DNA of 64,000 bases from Actinomycetospora corticicola (lineage in GTDB: Bacteria > Actinomycetota > Actinomycetes > Mycobacteriales > Pseudonocardiaceae), in contig NZ_JACCBN010000001.1 of assembly GCF_013409505.1 (NCBI RefSeq), positions 496,001 to 560,000 on the forward strand. The letters run 5' to 3'. A model generated the notes under the pieces. That model had not been told where the DNA came from. It did not search any database and worked only from the letters and a program-made list of their open reading frames with translations. The position numbers were made by a program, and so were the translations under genes. This document shows, in pieces, positions 18,348-27,552 of the stretch (the stretch's first letter is position 1; each line of letters starts with the position of its first letter).

Positions 18348-19061
18348 TCAGCCCACCCGCTGCCAGGCCCCGGGCCTCGTCTCGGTCCACACAGAAGCCG
18401 TCGTGTCGGTGACCGCGTCCGGGACCGGGGTCGACAGCAGCGTGCCGCGCGCCTCCTCGTCCGGGGCCAGCATCGCGGCGCTGCCGGACGCGGAGGTCCG
18501 CGCCTCGAGCACGCACGCGCCGTCCGGCAGGCCGGGGTAGGTGGCGGGACCCGAGCTGAGCGGTGACACGGCCGGCCGGTTCTGGCACAGCACGGCGGAC
18601 GGACCCGTCGTCACGGACGCGGGGAGCGACGCCAGCCCGATCTGCACCCGCAACGACGCGAGCGGATTCGGGGCCGGTGCACCGGACGTGTTCCGGACGA
18701 CCAGCGGCGCCAGCAACAGGTGCGAGCCCGCCGTCGACCCGCGGGTGCTCGCCGCGAACGGTCCGACCCCGAGGGTGTAGGAGTAGCCGCCGAGCTGTAC
18801 CGGGGTGCCGGGCGTGACGCCCTCGCTCGCGAGCACCGGCGGCGGGGGACTCCCCACCGAGGCCGACCCCGATCCGGCGTCCGAGTCCGACAGGAACGTC
18901 AGCGCCAGCACCACGACCAGGACGGCCGCGAGCACGCCCAGCACCACGAACACCGGCATCCGGCCGCGGCCGCCCCAGGTCGTGCGCTCCCCGGGCCAGT
19001 AGCCGGACCCGTCGTCGGCCCGGTCGGACTCCGGGAGCTCGCCGAACGGCGATCGCGCCAC
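18348..19061 (-). CDS. Single-pass membrane protein with extracellular domain, function unknown
   Basis: 237 aa, GTG start with GGGAGAG 6-10 nt upstream. The cytoplasmic N-terminus is short and acidic, then a Gly/Arg-rich stretch and one strong helix ([20 protein letters not shown], ~35-56). The outer ~175 residues have two cysteines (VLCQNRPAV, GACVLEA) and a beta-rich layout with LLLAPLVVRNTSGAPAPNPLASLRV, resembling DUF4352-like ligand-binding domains by eye. No promoter-linked partner is evident. It is divergent from the second sugar transferase. Confidence 0.7.
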   Translation of the reverse strand: MARSPFGELPESDRADDGSGYWPGERTTWGGRGRMPVFVVLGVLAAVLVVVLALTFLSDSDAGSGSASVGSPPPPVLASEGVTPGTPVQLGGYSYTLGVGPFAASTRGSTAGSHLLLAPLVVRNTSGAPAPNPLASLRVQIGLASLPASVTTGPSAVLCQNRPAVSPLSSGPATYPGLPDGACVLEARTSASGSAAMLAPDEEARGTLLSTPVPDAVTDTTASVWTETRPGAWQRVG

Positions 19062-19259
19062 GTGCTCTCCCTTCCCGACGACAGGTCGGGTCCGATGCTA
19101 GGCGAGCCACCAGCCGTGCGGTCGCGCCTCGTGACATGACGCAGAGCGAGCGCCGGTTCCGCGTCATACCCCGATAGGGTCGCCGTCGAGGTCCAGCGAA
19201 CGGAGCAGTGGACCGAGGTCGTCACGGGGGGCGATCGCGACACGGAGGAGTCGTCGCGG

Positions 19260-20699
19260 ATGCGGATCGACGTGGAGACGTCGGCGGCGGTGCGCGCAGC
19301 ACCGGTGCCGAGCGACGCCGGGGGCAACCGCTGGCGCGGGCGGTTGCGCCGGGCGGTCGTGGCGACCGACGTGATCCTGGTGCTGACGATCGTCGCGACC
19401 ACCGCGGTCCTGGGCGTGCTGTGGCGCCAGTGGGGTGCCACGGACGCCGCGCTCGGCGGCACCGCCGTCGTCGCCCTCGCCGGGGTCCTCATGGCCGCGA
19501 TGCACTGCTGGGACCCACAGGTGCTCGGGCAGGGCGCCGAGGAGTTCAACCGGCTGGCCCGGGCCTTCGTGCGCGCGACGCTGCTGCTCGCGTTCGTCGG
19601 CTTCGTGGTGAAGGGCGACGCCCTGCGCCCGTGGGTCGTGGGCGTGCTGCCGGTCGTGGGCGTGGCGGTGCTCGTCGGGCGGTGGCTGGTCCGGCGGGTG
19701 CTGCACCGGGCCCGGCGGGAGGGCGCGTGCATGGCCCGCGTGCTCGTCGTCGGGACGCCGGAGTCCGTCGCGGACCTGGTCACCCGCACCGAGCGCGTGC
19801 CCTGGCACGGGTGGCGCGTCGTCGCGGCGTGCACGCCGGCGGGGGAGGGGACGGCGGCCGTCCCCGTCGTCGGGGACCTCGACGACGTGACGCGGCAGGT
19901 GGCCGAGCACGCCGTCGACGTCGTCGCGGTGGCCCCCGCCCCGGGCTGGACCGCGAAGCGGTTGCACCGCCTGGCGTGGGACCTCGAGGGGACCGGGGTC
20001 GACCTCGTCGTCGACCCGGGCCTGATGGAGGTCGGCGGGCCGCGGCTGCACGTGGCCCCGGTCGACGGGTTGCCGATGCTCCGGCTCACCGAGCCGCGGT
20101 TCTCGGGGACCTCGCGGGTGGTCAAGGCCGTCGTCGACCGGGTCGGGGCCGCCGCCCTGTTGCTGCTCCTCGCCCCGGCCCTCGTGCTGATCGCGGTGCT
20201 CGTCGGGCGCGACGGCGGGCCGGTGTTCTACCGCCAGGAGCGGGTCGGCCTCCACGGTCGGACGTTCCGGATGGTCAAGTTCCGGTCGATGGTCGTCGAC
20301 GCGGACCGGCAGGTGCCCCGCGAGCTGAACGAGGGCGCGGGCCCCCTGTTCAAGATGCGGCGCGACCCGCGGGTCACCCCCGTCGGCGCCGTGCTCCGGA
20401 GGCTCTCGCTCGACGAGCTGCCGCAGCTGTTCAACGTGCTGGGCGGCACGATGTCGCTGGTCGGGCCGCGGCCGCCGCTGGCGCGGGAGGTCGAGCACTA
20501 CGCCGACGACGCGCGCCGCCGGCTGCTGGTCCGCCCCGGGATGACGGGTCTGTGGCAGGTGAGCGGGCGCAGCGACCTGAGCTGGGAGGAGTCGGTGCGG
20601 CTCGATCTGCGGTACGTCGAGAACTGGTCACCGGCGCTGGATGCCACGATCCTGTGGAAGACCGTCGGTGCGGTCCTGGGATCCCGGGGCGCCTACTAG
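19260..20699 (+). CDS. Second polyprenyl glycosylphosphotransferase (sugar transferase)
   Basis: 479 aa with GGAGGA about 10 nt before the ATG. The architecture is the same as the enzyme at 884-2377: N-terminal membrane helices (~38-125), a nucleotide-binding-like middle domain (VLVVGTPESVADLV), a helix (~280-305) and the C-terminal catalytic domain with KFRSM, LSLDELPQLFNVLGGTMSLVGPRPP, GMTGLWQVSGRSDLSWEE. It should load a sugar-1-phosphate on undecaprenyl phosphate. Two such enzymes ~17 kb apart may serve different polymers. Unlike the first gene, its upstream region lacks the shared palindrome. Confidence 0.93.
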   Translation: MRIDVETSAAVRAAPVPSDAGGNRWRGRLRRAVVATDVILVLTIVATTAVLGVLWRQWGATDAALGGTAVVALAGVLMAAMHCWDPQVLGQGAEEFNRLARAFVRATLLLAFVGFVVKGDALRPWVVGVLPVVGVAVLVGRWLVRRVLHRARREGACMARVLVVGTPESVADLVTRTERVPWHGWRVVAACTPAGEGTAAVPVVGDLDDVTRQVAEHAVDVVAVAPAPGWTAKRLHRLAWDLEGTGVDLVVDPGLMEVGGPRLHVAPVDGLPMLRLTEPRFSGTSRVVKAVVDRVGAAALLLLLAPALVLIAVLVGRDGGPVFYRQERVGLHGRTFRMVKFRSMVVDADRQVPRELNEGAGPLFKMRRDPRVTPVGAVLRRLSLDELPQLFNVLGGTMSLVGPRPPLAREVEHYADDARRRLLVRPGMTGLWQVSGRSDLSWEESVRLDLRYVENWSPALDATILWKTVGAVLGSRGAY

Positions 20700-20709
20700 G
20701 GGGAGAGGC

Positions 20710-22314
20710 ATGGGCACGCTCTATCGCGCGATCTGGGCCTCCGACGACCCCGCCGCCGTGGAGCTGGCCGACGAGGCCTTCACCCGCTGGGCCGAACGGG
20801 CGGCCGAGCGGGACCACCGCCCCCTCACCCCGCCCGGTCCGCGGACGCGCACGAGCAAGCAGGACCGCTACACGCTGCGCCGCGACGTCCACCGCGACCC
20901 GACCGACACCAAGATCACCGCGATCGTCCGCGCGGTGTTCATCGCCAACCGCCGCGACGGCATCCGCTGGACCACCACCCTGCGCACCTGGTCCGGCGGG
21001 ACGGTCGAGCACGAGGGCGCCCGGGCCTGGGTGTGGGTCGACGTCGACGCGTCCACCCACCACCCCAACGAGCCGATCGTCCCGCGCCCGCCGATCTTCG
21101 TCAGCGAGCTGCTCACCGCCACCAAGGCGGCCCGCCGGGGCGTCCCGCTGCCGGCGACCCCGAGCCGGTACCGCGGTCCCGACGGCGCCGAGGAGCTCGC
21201 CGACCTGGTGACGCTCGACGACCGCGACGTCCCCGTGGTCGTCCTGGCCGACCTCGGCGACCCGGTGGGCGTCGACGAGGGGCGCGTCCTCGACGCCGTC
21301 CTCCGCCGCACGGTGCGCGACGTCGCGGGGCTCGCGCCGGTCGCGGTCATCGATCCCGACGGCGGGTCGGCGCTCGCCGAGGCCCTCGGCGAGGCCACCC
21401 CGATCGGCCCCGGTGGGCTGCGCGTGTACCTGCCGGGGTTCGACCCGGCCGACGACTCCGACGACCGGTGCCTCGACGTCCGCGCCGACCGGTTCTGGAC
21501 CAAGCCCGGTCTCGCCGGGCGGATCGTCGCGGGGGTCGTCGCCCCGCTCTCCACCGGCCGTCGGCCGCCGGACTCCTACGACCGCGCCCGCGCACACCTC
21601 GACGCGCAGGCCCCGGCCGAGGTCGGGGCCACGCTGGAGAAGGCGACGGCGCGGATCGCCGACCTCGAGCAGGACCTGGCCGCCGAACGGTCGCTGTCCG
21701 AGGGCGTGATGGAGGAGTACGGCGACCTGGAGCACGAGGTCGCGAGCCTGCGCGACCAGCTGCGGTCGCTCTCCGACGAGCTGGCCCGGCTCCGCGGCGA
21801 ACGTGCCGAGGCCGGGCTGGAGGACCTCGACGCCGCCCCCGTCCACGCCCGTGACTGCAGCGACGCGGCCGCCCTCGCCCGCAAGCACCTGGGGCAGTAC
21901 CTGACCTTCCCGACGGCGGCGGGGGTCGACCTGGAGCTCCTCGACCGCCAGTCCGCCGGGGCGGCCTGGGGCGAGCAGGCGTGGCGGGCCCTGCGGGCGC
22001 TGGCCTGGTACTCCCGTGCCCGGTCGCGCGACGGGGTCGAGGCCGACTTCTTCCAGTGGTGCTGGAACTCGGGGCACCCGATGGCCTGGCCGGCCAGCCC
22101 GCGCAAGCTCGCGATGCGGGAGTCGAAGTCGGTGATGGACCGCTGGCCCGACACCCGGACCTTCGACGTCGACGGCGAGCCGCGGGTCGTGGAGTCGCAC
22201 ATCAAGATCTCGTCGGCCGGGCTGGCGCCGCGCATCTACTTCACCTGGGTCGAACGCACCCGCTCGGTGCACGTCGTCTATTTCGGCAGGCACCTGCGTA
22301 ATACCATGACCTAA
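20710..22314 (+). CDS. Orphan multidomain coiled-coil protein, function unknown
   Basis: 534 aa from ATG 20710 (GGGGGAGAGGC just upstream), 10 bp after the sugar transferase. No membrane segment. Residues ~1-130 are a beta-rich basic domain, ~150-280 an alpha/beta region (VPVVVLADLG, GLAPVAVIDPDGGSALAEALG, GLRVYLPGFDP), ~300-375 a clear coiled coil (LEKATARIADLEQDLAAERSL through LRDQLRSLSDELARLRGERAE), and ~385-534 a Trp-rich C-terminal domain ending in HIKISSAGLAPRIYFTW and VHVVYFGRHLRNT. The last ~40 residues resemble the C-terminal beta module (small RelE-like fold) I associate with accessory, possibly defence-related, actinobacterial proteins; this is from memory and unverified. Near-overlap with the sugar transferase suggests co-transcription. 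Confidence 0.75.
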   Translation: MGTLYRAIWASDDPAAVELADEAFTRWAERAAERDHRPLTPPGPRTRTSKQDRYTLRRDVHRDPTDTKITAIVRAVFIANRRDGIRWTTTLRTWSGGTVEHEGARAWVWVDVDASTHHPNEPIVPRPPIFVSELLTATKAARRGVPLPATPSRYRGPDGAEELADLVTLDDRDVPVVVLADLGDPVGVDEGRVLDAVLRRTVRDVAGLAPVAVIDPDGGSALAEALGEATPIGPGGLRVYLPGFDPADDSDDRCLDVRADRFWTKPGLAGRIVAGVVAPLSTGRRPPDSYDRARAHLDAQAPAEVGATLEKATARIADLEQDLAAERSLSEGVMEEYGDLEHEVASLRDQLRSLSDELARLRGERAEAGLEDLDAAPVHARDCSDAAALARKHLGQYLTFPTAAGVDLELLDRQSAGAAWGEQAWRALRALAWYSRARSRDGVEADFFQWCWNSGHPMAWPASPRKLAMRESKSVMDRWPDTRTFDVDGEPRVVESHIKISSAGLAPRIYFTWVERTRSVHVVYFGRHLRNTMT

Positions 22315-22358
22315 CGTCGTCCCCGACACCGGGACCCCGGGACGGACACGGAGGCGAC

Positions 22359-22943
22359 GTGACGCAGCTCGAGCGGACCACCCCTGCCGTCGGGAACATC
22401 CCCGCGCCGCGGCGGTCGGTGGAGGCCCTGGCGCCGTGGACCCCGACCCCGCCGAGCGGCATCCGGTGGCTCGACGCCGAACCGCCCGCCCCGGCCGCGC
22501 CGCCGCGCCGGTCCCGACGACGGCTGGCGTGGCTCGTCGCGGCGGTCCTGGCGGTCCTCGCCGTCGGTGGCGGCGCCGCGGTCCTGACGACGGGTCCGGG
22601 CACCATGACGGTGCAGGGCACCGTGGTCGTGGCCGTCTCCGGGACGACGCTGCCGGGCGCGCCGTGCACGGCACAACCGGTGTCCGGGTGGACGGTGTCG
22701 ATCTTCGGCGCGAACGGCTCGGTCGTGGCGTCCGCGCCCGTGCCGTGGACCGGCTACGCGGTCGACCGGTGGGGCACGAGCCCGCCCTACGCCGACGGGT
22801 GCCGGTTCGACGTGCTTTTCACCGACGTGCCGACGAACGACTCCGTGTACCGCGTCGGGGTGGGCCGCAGCGTCGCCGACGCGGAGCCCGTGACCCGGGA
22901 CGAGCTCGGGACGAGGGGTGCGTCGATCACCTACGGGCGGTAG
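22359..22943 (+). CDS. Membrane-anchored small extracellular protein, unknown
   Basis: 194 aa, GTG start behind GGAGG. A Pro-rich cytoplasmic N-terminus, basic PRRSRRR, one helix (LAWLVAAVLAVLAVGGGAAVL, ~55-76), then a ~115-residue beta-rich domain with two cysteines (GAPCTAQPV, ADGCRFDV) that probably form a disulfide. 'GTVVVAVSGTTLPGAPC' suggests a carboxypeptidase-regulatory/Ig-like sandwich. No function is recognised. It lies 44 bp after the orphan protein and 11 bp before the CBS protein. Confidence 0.7.
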   Translation: MTQLERTTPAVGNIPAPRRSVEALAPWTPTPPSGIRWLDAEPPAPAAPPRRSRRRLAWLVAAVLAVLAVGGGAAVLTTGPGTMTVQGTVVVAVSGTTLPGAPCTAQPVSGWTVSIFGANGSVVASAPVPWTGYAVDRWGTSPPYADGCRFDVLFTDVPTNDSVYRVGVGRSVADAEPVTRDELGTRGASITYGR

Positions 22944-22954
22944 AACGTGGAGGC

Positions 22955-23782
22955 GTGCGGGCGAGTGCGGTGATGACGCGGGGCGTGGTCACGGTCGCGC
23001 CCGGCACCCCGCTCGAGGACGCCCGCGCGCTGGTGACCAACAACCGGTTCTCCGCGCTGCCCGTGACCGACGGCGCCGGGCGGCTGCTGGGGATCGTCAC
23101 GACGCTGGACCTGCTGCGGGCCGACGTCGAGGGTCGGGCGGGCGCCCGGGTGGCCGAGTACATGACGCGCGACCCGATGACGGTCGGCCCCGACACGCTC
23201 GTGGGGATCGTCGCGCACCGCATGCGCCGCTACGGCGAGGTGCGGGTGCTGCCGGTGGTGGAGCGGGGGCTGCTCATCGGGATCGTGACCCGCGGCGACC
23301 TGCTGCGCACCCCCGAACGGCGCTCCCTGCTCGACCGGGTGCTCGGCACTCCCGACGTCGACCTCGACATCCCACCCCCCGACCGGCCGCGGATCGGCAC
23401 GACCGCGGGCGCGGTGATGACCCCGATCGACGACTGCTGGGTCGCCGTCGGGTCGACGCGCGTCGCCGACGCCGCGGCGTGGCTGTCCGCGCAGCGGCTC
23501 TCCGCGCTGCCGGTGCTCGACGAGGACGACCGCCTGCTCGGCGTCGTCAGCGAGGCCGACCTCCTGCCCGACCGGCTCTCCGGCCGCGGCCCCGCCCCGC
23601 GCACGTGCGCGGAGGCCATGACGACGGGCGCGACGGCGGTGCGCCACGACGTGCCGCTGACGAAGGTCGCGAAGGCCATGGTGCGGCGCCGGTACCGCTC
23701 GCTGCCGGTGCTCGGGGACGACGACCGGGTGATCGGCATGGTCAGTCGCGGTGACCTGCTCCGCGCGGAGGCGCCGGGCTGA
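22955..23782 (+). CDS. Protein of four CBS domains (two Bateman modules)
   Basis: 275 aa from GTG 22955 behind GGAGG. Four CBS motifs are visible: MTRGVVTVAPGTPLEDAR, MTRDPMTVGPDTLVGIV, MTPIDDCWVAVGSTRVADA and MTTGATAVRHDVPLTKVA, each followed by LPV and GIVT/GVVS/GMVS-D-LL. CBS pairs bind adenosine nucleotides and act as energy sensors. No effector domain is fused, so it may act on a partner or in stress adaptation like the hypoxic-response CBS proteins of mycobacteria. Confidence 0.88.
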   Translation: MRASAVMTRGVVTVAPGTPLEDARALVTNNRFSALPVTDGAGRLLGIVTTLDLLRADVEGRAGARVAEYMTRDPMTVGPDTLVGIVAHRMRRYGEVRVLPVVERGLLIGIVTRGDLLRTPERRSLLDRVLGTPDVDLDIPPPDRPRIGTTAGAVMTPIDDCWVAVGSTRVADAAAWLSAQRLSALPVLDEDDRLLGVVSEADLLPDRLSGRGPAPRTCAEAMTTGATAVRHDVPLTKVAKAMVRRRYRSLPVLGDDDRVIGMVSRGDLLRAEAPG

Positions 23783-23794
23783 GGTCGTCCCCGG

Positions 23795-23853
23795 GATGTC
23801 AGCGGTGGCACACGGCTGACGTCTGACGTCAGCAGTGCGCCACGCTCGTCGGC
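23795..23853. repeat. Third copy of the GACGTCAGC palindromic repeat
   Basis: Sits 13 bp after the CBS gene and contains two overlapping stems: GATGTCAGC/GCTGACGTC and the perfect GCTGACGTC-T-GACGTCAGC. About 50 of 59 bp match the units at 10137 and 10212. It could act as a terminator here. Confidence 0.85.
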
Positions 23854-24011
23854 GGGCCGATGACGGGGATAGCCCGTCGGTGGCACGGGATGCGTCAGGG
23901 GCGCCATCGACGCGGGCCCGCCGGGGTGCTCGACCGTGGGAGCCGGGGAACGGCATACTCCGCCGCACGTTCGGCCGGGTGGCCGGGGGAGAGCGACCGG
24001 AAGGGGCACCG

Positions 24012-24758
24012 GTGGTCGAGCGACGCGGGGACACGCCTCCGGCCGGCGAGCCCCTGACGGTCCGCATGCCGCCGACGGGCCCGACGCCGACCGCCGCGAA
24101 CCCGCCGACCAGCCCGACCCCGACCGTCGCCACCACCGCGACGCCGGCGACCGGACCCACACCGGCCACCACGACCTCCCCGGCAGGCCCACCCACCGGA
24201 CCCGCACCCGTCGTCGGGAAGGGACCCCGGTGGCCGCTCCTGGCGCTGGTCGGGTTGCTCCTCCTCGCACTCGGTGGCGCGGGCGGCTGGCTCGCTCGCG
24301 GGGCCGTGACGCCCACGGCGGTCGCCACACCGGCCCCCGCCGTCACCACGACGGTCGCGCCCACGTCGACCGTGCCGCCGGCCCCGGTCGCGGGCCCGCC
24401 GATCGTGCCCGTGACGAGCACGCGCGCCCAGGACGGCCCGGCACTGGGCCGCAGCCAGGGCGACCGACGCGGTTACGGCGCCGTCCAGCCTGCGGAGATC
24501 GACGGCGGCACCGACCGTGGCCTGGTCACCGGCATCACCTGGGAGGACTGGGGCGAGGACCGGGCCACCGGCCGGGGGACCGCGCTGTACCGCCCGGGTG
24601 ACGAGCCGGACGCCCGGGGCGTGCAGGACCGCGCCACCGTCGTCGCCTTCGACCTCGGCGACTGTGACGGGGACGAGGCCTACCGCCGCGTGACGTGGTA
24701 CTTCCCGCAGCACGGGGAGGAGTTCCGGGAGTCCCGGGCGCAGGAGTTGTGCGACTGA
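24012..24758 (+). CDS. Single-pass membrane protein with Pro/Thr-rich cytoplasmic segment
   Basis: 248 aa from GTG 24012, chosen because GAAGGGG lies ~7 nt upstream. The first ~70 residues are low-complexity Pro/Thr/Ala, then one helix (WPLLALVGLLLLALGGAGGWLA) and an outer part with a Thr/Ala/Pro linker and a ~95-residue domain (GYGAVQPAEIDGGTDRGLVTGITWEDWG, DLGDCDGDEAYRRVTWYFPQHG, final LCD). Two cysteines could pair. No family recognised. The 230 bp before it hold the palindromic repeat at 23795 and no gene. Confidence 0.7.
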   Translation: MVERRGDTPPAGEPLTVRMPPTGPTPTAANPPTSPTPTVATTATPATGPTPATTTSPAGPPTGPAPVVGKGPRWPLLALVGLLLLALGGAGGWLARGAVTPTAVATPAPAVTTTVAPTSTVPPAPVAGPPIVPVTSTRAQDGPALGRSQGDRRGYGAVQPAEIDGGTDRGLVTGITWEDWGEDRATGRGTALYRPGDEPDARGVQDRATVVAFDLGDCDGDEAYRRVTWYFPQHGEEFRESRAQELCD

Positions 24759-24847
24759 GCGTCACGACCGCGGGCCCGTCCGGGTTCGATCGTTGCGTTC
24801 GGTCACACCGTGGACTGGCCGCTCGCGGAGCCGGGAATTCACGCGCC

Positions 24848-25447
24848 ATGGGGTTGCGCGACACGGCCGGTCGGGTGCGGACGGCGCTGTTCCCGCGGCG
24901 GAGCGGGTTGCGTCGCTGGTCGGACCGGGTCGAGACCGCGGTCCTGCGGTGCGCGGTGGTGCTGTTCCTGCTCCTCGTGCCGGTCGCGATCGTGCTCGGG
25001 CAGCACGGAGCGGAGGACGCGACGCAGGCCGCCGACCGGACGCGCGCGGTCGCGCAGCCCGTCGACGCCACGGTGCTGGCCGCACCGGCCGTCGCCGGCC
25101 CCGCGGTCGGCTACGCCGGGGGCCTCGGGGACGTCGACGTCGCCTGGGTCGGCCCCGACCTCGCCCGCCACACGGCATCCGTCCCCGCCGCCCCCTCGCT
25201 CTCGCCCGGTGACCGGCTCCGGCTCTGGATCGGGCCGGGGGACCGCCCCGTGATCCCGCCCGCCAGCGCCACCGACGCGACGGTCGAGGGCATCGTCGAC
25301 GCGGTCGGGGCGCTGGTCGGGGCGGTCCTGGTGCTGGGCTCGGTGCTGATCGCGGTCCGGTTCGCGCTGGACCGCGGCCGCATGCGGGACTGGGACGCGG
25401 ACTGGTGGACGTTCGTCCACCGCCGCGACCGCGGGACGACGGGTTAG
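24848..25447 (+). CDS. Rv1733c-like two-helix membrane protein
   Basis: 199 aa from ATG 24848. The layout fits the actinobacterial Rv1733c group: an N-terminal Arg-rich region with DRVETAVL, a first helix (VVLFLLLVPVAIVLG, ~37-52), an outer loop of ~100 residues with DVAWVGPDL and LSPGDRLRLWIGPGDRPV, a second helix (~145-170) and a short tail with WADWW-like DWDADWWTF. Function unknown; the mycobacterial member is a dormancy-linked antigen. Its stop overlaps the convergent aldehyde oxidoreductase gene by 4 bp. Confidence 0.75.
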   Translation: MGLRDTAGRVRTALFPRRSGLRRWSDRVETAVLRCAVVLFLLLVPVAIVLGQHGAEDATQAADRTRAVAQPVDATVLAAPAVAGPAVGYAGGLGDVDVAWVGPDLARHTASVPAAPSLSPGDRLRLWIGPGDRPVIPPASATDATVEGIVDAVGALVGAVLVLGSVLIAVRFALDRGRMRDWDADWWTFVHRRDRGTTG

Positions 25448-27552
25448 AGCAGACCCGACGTCAGGAAGTCGTCGCAGGTGATCGGCAGCGACCGCACCCG
25501 CACGCCGGTGGCGTGGTACGCGGCGTTGGCGATGGCCGCGGCCACCCCGACGATCCCGATCTCCCCGATGCCCTTCGCGCCCATCGGGTTGACGTAGGGG
25601 TCGTCCTCGTCGATCCAGGCGACCTCGACGTCGCGTACGTCGGCGTTGGCGGCCACGTGGTAGCCGGCGAAGTCGTGGTTCACCACGCCGCCGAACCGCG
25701 GGTCGACCACGCTCTCCTCGTGCAGGGCCATCGACAGCCCCCACACGAGGCCGCCCTGCAGCTGCGACCGGGCGAGCGCGGGGTTGAGGATGCGCCCCAC
25801 CCCGAACACGCCGAGCAGGCGCGGCACCCGGATCTCGCCGGTGTCGGCGTGCACCGCGACCTCCGCGAACTGCGCGCAGTAGGCGGCCATCGCGTACTCC
25901 TCGGCCCACGGGTTGTCCGGGGTCGCGGCGTCGGCGTGGTCGCCGTCGTCGGGGGCGTCGCCGTACTTGTCGCGGAAGCGGTCGGCCGCCTCCACCACCG
26001 TCGAGCCCCACGACGCCGTGCCGGCCGACCCGCCCGCGATCGACCCGACCGGCACCTCGGTCGACCCGATCTCCACGGCGATCGACGCGACGTCGACCCC
26101 GAGCGCGTCCGCCGCGATCTGGGTCAGCACGGTGCGGGCGCCCTGCCCGATGTCGGCCGCCCCGATCGCGACGACGTACCGGCCGCCGGTGAAGGTGATC
26201 TCGGCGGTCGAGCCCGGCATCCGGAAGGCCGGGAAGGTCCCGGCGCCGACCCCGACGCCGTGCCACCAGCCGTCGACCAACCGCCGCCGCGGCGCCCGCT
26301 CCCACGTCGACCACCCGAACCGCTCGGCGCCGCTGCGCAGGCACTCCACCAGCCCGCGCGAGGAGAACGGCAGCCCGTTCTCCGGGTGCACGGACGGCTC
26401 GTTGCGCACCCGCAGCTCGATCGGGTCCAGGTCGAGCGCGACCGCCAGCTCGTCCATCGCGCACTCGAGCCCGAAGCTGCCCGGGGCCTCGCCCGGCGCG
26501 CGCATGTAGGTCGGGGCGTCGAGGTCGAGCGGCACCGCCCGGTGCGAGGTGCGGCGGTGCGGGGCGGCGTACATCGAGCGGCTCGACCCGCCGGCCGGCT
26601 CGACGAACTCCTTGTACCGTGCGGTCGCGCCGATGACGTCGTGCACGAGGGCGTCGATGCGCCCGTCCGGCTCGGCGCCGAGCGCCATGCGCTGCACCGT
26701 GACCGGCCGGTACCCGACGGTCTCGAACATCTGCCGTCGCCCGAGCGCGAACCGCACCGGACGTCCCGGGACCGCCCGCGCCGCGAGCACGGTCAGCACC
26801 GACCCGGCGTGCAGGAAGCCCTTGGTGCCGAACCCGCCGCCGACGTGCTGCGCGTGCACCACGACCTCGGTGTCGAACAGCGTCGCGAGCGTCTGCCGCG
26901 CCAGGTCGGCGCCCTGGCTCGCCTCGTACACCTCGACCCGGTCGTCGAACCACGTCGCGGTCGTCGCGTGCGGCTCCATCGGGTTGTGGTGCTCCATCGG
27001 CGTGGAGTACTCGGCCCTCATGACGACGGGTGCCGCGGCCAGCGCCGCGTCCGGGTCGCCGACGGTGCTGTCCGGGGGCTGCCCGTTGCCCAGCGCCGAC
27101 GGGACGTAGGACTCGCCGTCGGGATCGAAGGCGGTCGTCGACGGCGCCTCGTCCACCGTCACGACGACGAGCCGCGCGGCCTCCGCCGCGACCTCCGGGT
27201 GCTCCGCGAGCACCGCGGCCACGAACTGCCCGCGGTGGTGGATCGTCGTGCCCTGCAGCACCCGGTGCTCCGGGTCGCCGGTGTCGCCGAGCGTGGGGGC
27301 GTCGTGGTGGGTGAGGACCGCGACCACGCCCGGCAGGGCCTGCGCCGCCGCGGTGTCGATCGCCGTGATCTCCCCGCGCGCGACCGTCGCCTGCACCGGG
27401 TGGAGCACCAGCGCGTCGGCGGCCGGGGTGTCGCCCGCGTAGGCCGCGGTGCCGGTGACCTTGTCCGGTCCCTCGATCCGCCGGACCGAGGTGCCCATGC
27501 TGCGGGCGTCCATCGTGGGTGCCCCCCGTCGCTCCGCTCGCCCGACCGTCAT
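25444..27552 (-). CDS. paoC: Molybdopterin-binding subunit of xanthine-oxidase-family aldehyde oxidoreductase
   Basis: 702 aa. ATGA overlap with the upstream FAD-subunit gene fixes the start. Family features: GPDKVTGTAAYAGD at the N-terminus, the molybdenum-cofactor segments HVGGGFGTKG, YMRAPGEAPGSFGLECAMDELA, IGAADIGQGARTVLTQIAADALG and the catalytic Glu near the C-terminus in NPMGAKGIGEIGIVG. Length and partners match the YagR/PaoC type, which oxidises aromatic aldehydes; substrate here is inferred only. It forms the last gene of a three-gene operon; no cofactor-insertion chaperone (PaoD/XdhC type) is next to it. Confidence 0.92.
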   Translation of the reverse strand: MTVGRAERRGAPTMDARSMGTSVRRIEGPDKVTGTAAYAGDTPAADALVLHPVQATVARGEITAIDTAAAQALPGVVAVLTHHDAPTLGDTGDPEHRVLQGTTIHHRGQFVAAVLAEHPEVAAEAARLVVVTVDEAPSTTAFDPDGESYVPSALGNGQPPDSTVGDPDAALAAAPVVMRAEYSTPMEHHNPMEPHATTATWFDDRVEVYEASQGADLARQTLATLFDTEVVVHAQHVGGGFGTKGFLHAGSVLTVLAARAVPGRPVRFALGRRQMFETVGYRPVTVQRMALGAEPDGRIDALVHDVIGATARYKEFVEPAGGSSRSMYAAPHRRTSHRAVPLDLDAPTYMRAPGEAPGSFGLECAMDELAVALDLDPIELRVRNEPSVHPENGLPFSSRGLVECLRSGAERFGWSTWERAPRRRLVDGWWHGVGVGAGTFPAFRMPGSTAEITFTGGRYVVAIGAADIGQGARTVLTQIAADALGVDVASIAVEIGSTEVPVGSIAGGSAGTASWGSTVVEAADRFRDKYGDAPDDGDHADAATPDNPWAEEYAMAAYCAQFAEVAVHADTGEIRVPRLLGVFGVGRILNPALARSQLQGGLVWGLSMALHEESVVDPRFGGVVNHDFAGYHVAANADVRDVEVAWIDEDDPYVNPMGAKGIGEIGIVGVAAAIANAAYHATGVRVRSLPITCDDFLTSGLL

